DNA from: Planctomycetota bacterium | GTDB taxonomy: Bacteria; Planctomycetota; Planctomycetia; Pirellulales; Lacipirellulaceae | Direction: 5' to 3' | Assembly: GCA_029259915.1 (NCBI GenBank) | Contig: JAJDED010000061.1 | Location: 166,519 to 230,518, forward strand | DNA: 64,000 bases | Shown: positions 63,961 through 64,000 of the stretch, piece by piece | Layout: the number at the start of each line of letters is the position of its first letter | How positions within the stretch are numbered: position 1 is the stretch's first letter | Position numbers and translations under genes: made by a program | Notes under the pieces: model-generated | Seen by the model: only the letters and a program-made list of their open reading frames with translations | What the model was told of the DNA's origin: nothing | Database searches by the model: none

Positions 63961-64000
63961 ATGTGCGAAGCTAACAGTTCCACGATCGAGTTTCCAGCCC
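63961..64000 (+). CDS. Start of a gene cut by the window edge
   Basis: ATG 63961 (MCEANSSTIEFPA) runs off the end. Its leader contains CCCCAGGAGCACGCC with an AGGAG about 10 bp before the ATG. With only 13 residues no function can be given; a transposase-type gene is possible in this accessory setting but that is a guess. Confidence 0.3.
   Translation, partial: MCEANSSTIEFPA

Overview
This window reads as a chromosomal segment of a planctomycete, most likely of the Pirellulales (Blastopirellula/Rhodopirellula relatives). The lineage call rests on family content recognised by eye: a BBP7-type outer-membrane barrel, a DUF1598 exported protein, very large exported proteins with an N-terminal LEDRR(V/M) motif and C-terminal dockerin-like repeats, a PEP-CTERM subtilase, and long gene-poor spacers full of inverted repeats. 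No database search was possible.

Layout. 1-5.6 kb: the tail of a probable DNA polymerase III delta' gene, a K+-dependent membrane pyrophosphatase (hppA), tRNA-Ser(GCT) with a promoter and terminator, three small accessory genes (one PD-(D/E)XK-like), and a JmjC/cupin-like gene. 5.6-10.8 kb: an accessory block entirely on the minus strand, bounded by a ~149-bp duplication of the 3' end of the JmjC-like gene. It carries a cytidylyltransferase/CDP-alcohol phosphotransferase pair and a run of small genes (BON, zinc-ribbon-like, STAS, CsrA, TPR). 10.9-15.6 kb: a second, adjacent block bounded by a perfect 38-bp direct repeat. It contains one gene, a 1409-residue UPF1-like SF1 helicase with a C-terminal PD-(D/E)XK/Vsr-like nuclease, and an integron attC-like site overlaps its stop codon. 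15.8-25.8 kb: two tandem thioredoxin-fold exported proteins, a bacterial-PH membrane protein, an HNH nuclease, the primary sigma factor, the DUF1598 protein and a DUF11 lipoprotein. 25.8-29.6 kb: a degenerate YgiT-type protein, a membrane-anchored Mrr-like nuclease, a stand-alone LigD phosphoesterase-like protein and a PEP-CTERM subtilase. 29.7-41.7 kb: mainly housekeeping genes (lysS, a Lol-type ABC exporter, a branched-chain aminotransferase, recJ, rpmG, a prenyltransferase-like protein, glycerate kinase, a cold-shock protein). 41.9-54.4 kb: two giant exported proteins flanking a BBP7 barrel. 54.7-64 kb: hflX-SDR-rluA, dihydropyrimidinase, HD-GYP plus HD proteins, a flippase-like membrane protein, tRNA-Ala(GGC), a membrane TPR-like protein and the start of a further gene.

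The most unusual material is of two kinds. One is the double accessory locus at 5.5-15.6 kb: two adjacent insertions with separate boundary repeats, one of them a putative defence helicase-nuclease followed by an attC-like site. The other is a recurring class of long imperfect inverted repeats built from short degenerate words. The most elaborate is a nested structure of about 425 bp at 47311-47736. One member runs into the lysS stop codon, and a separate word repeat seems to have entered the lysS reading frame.
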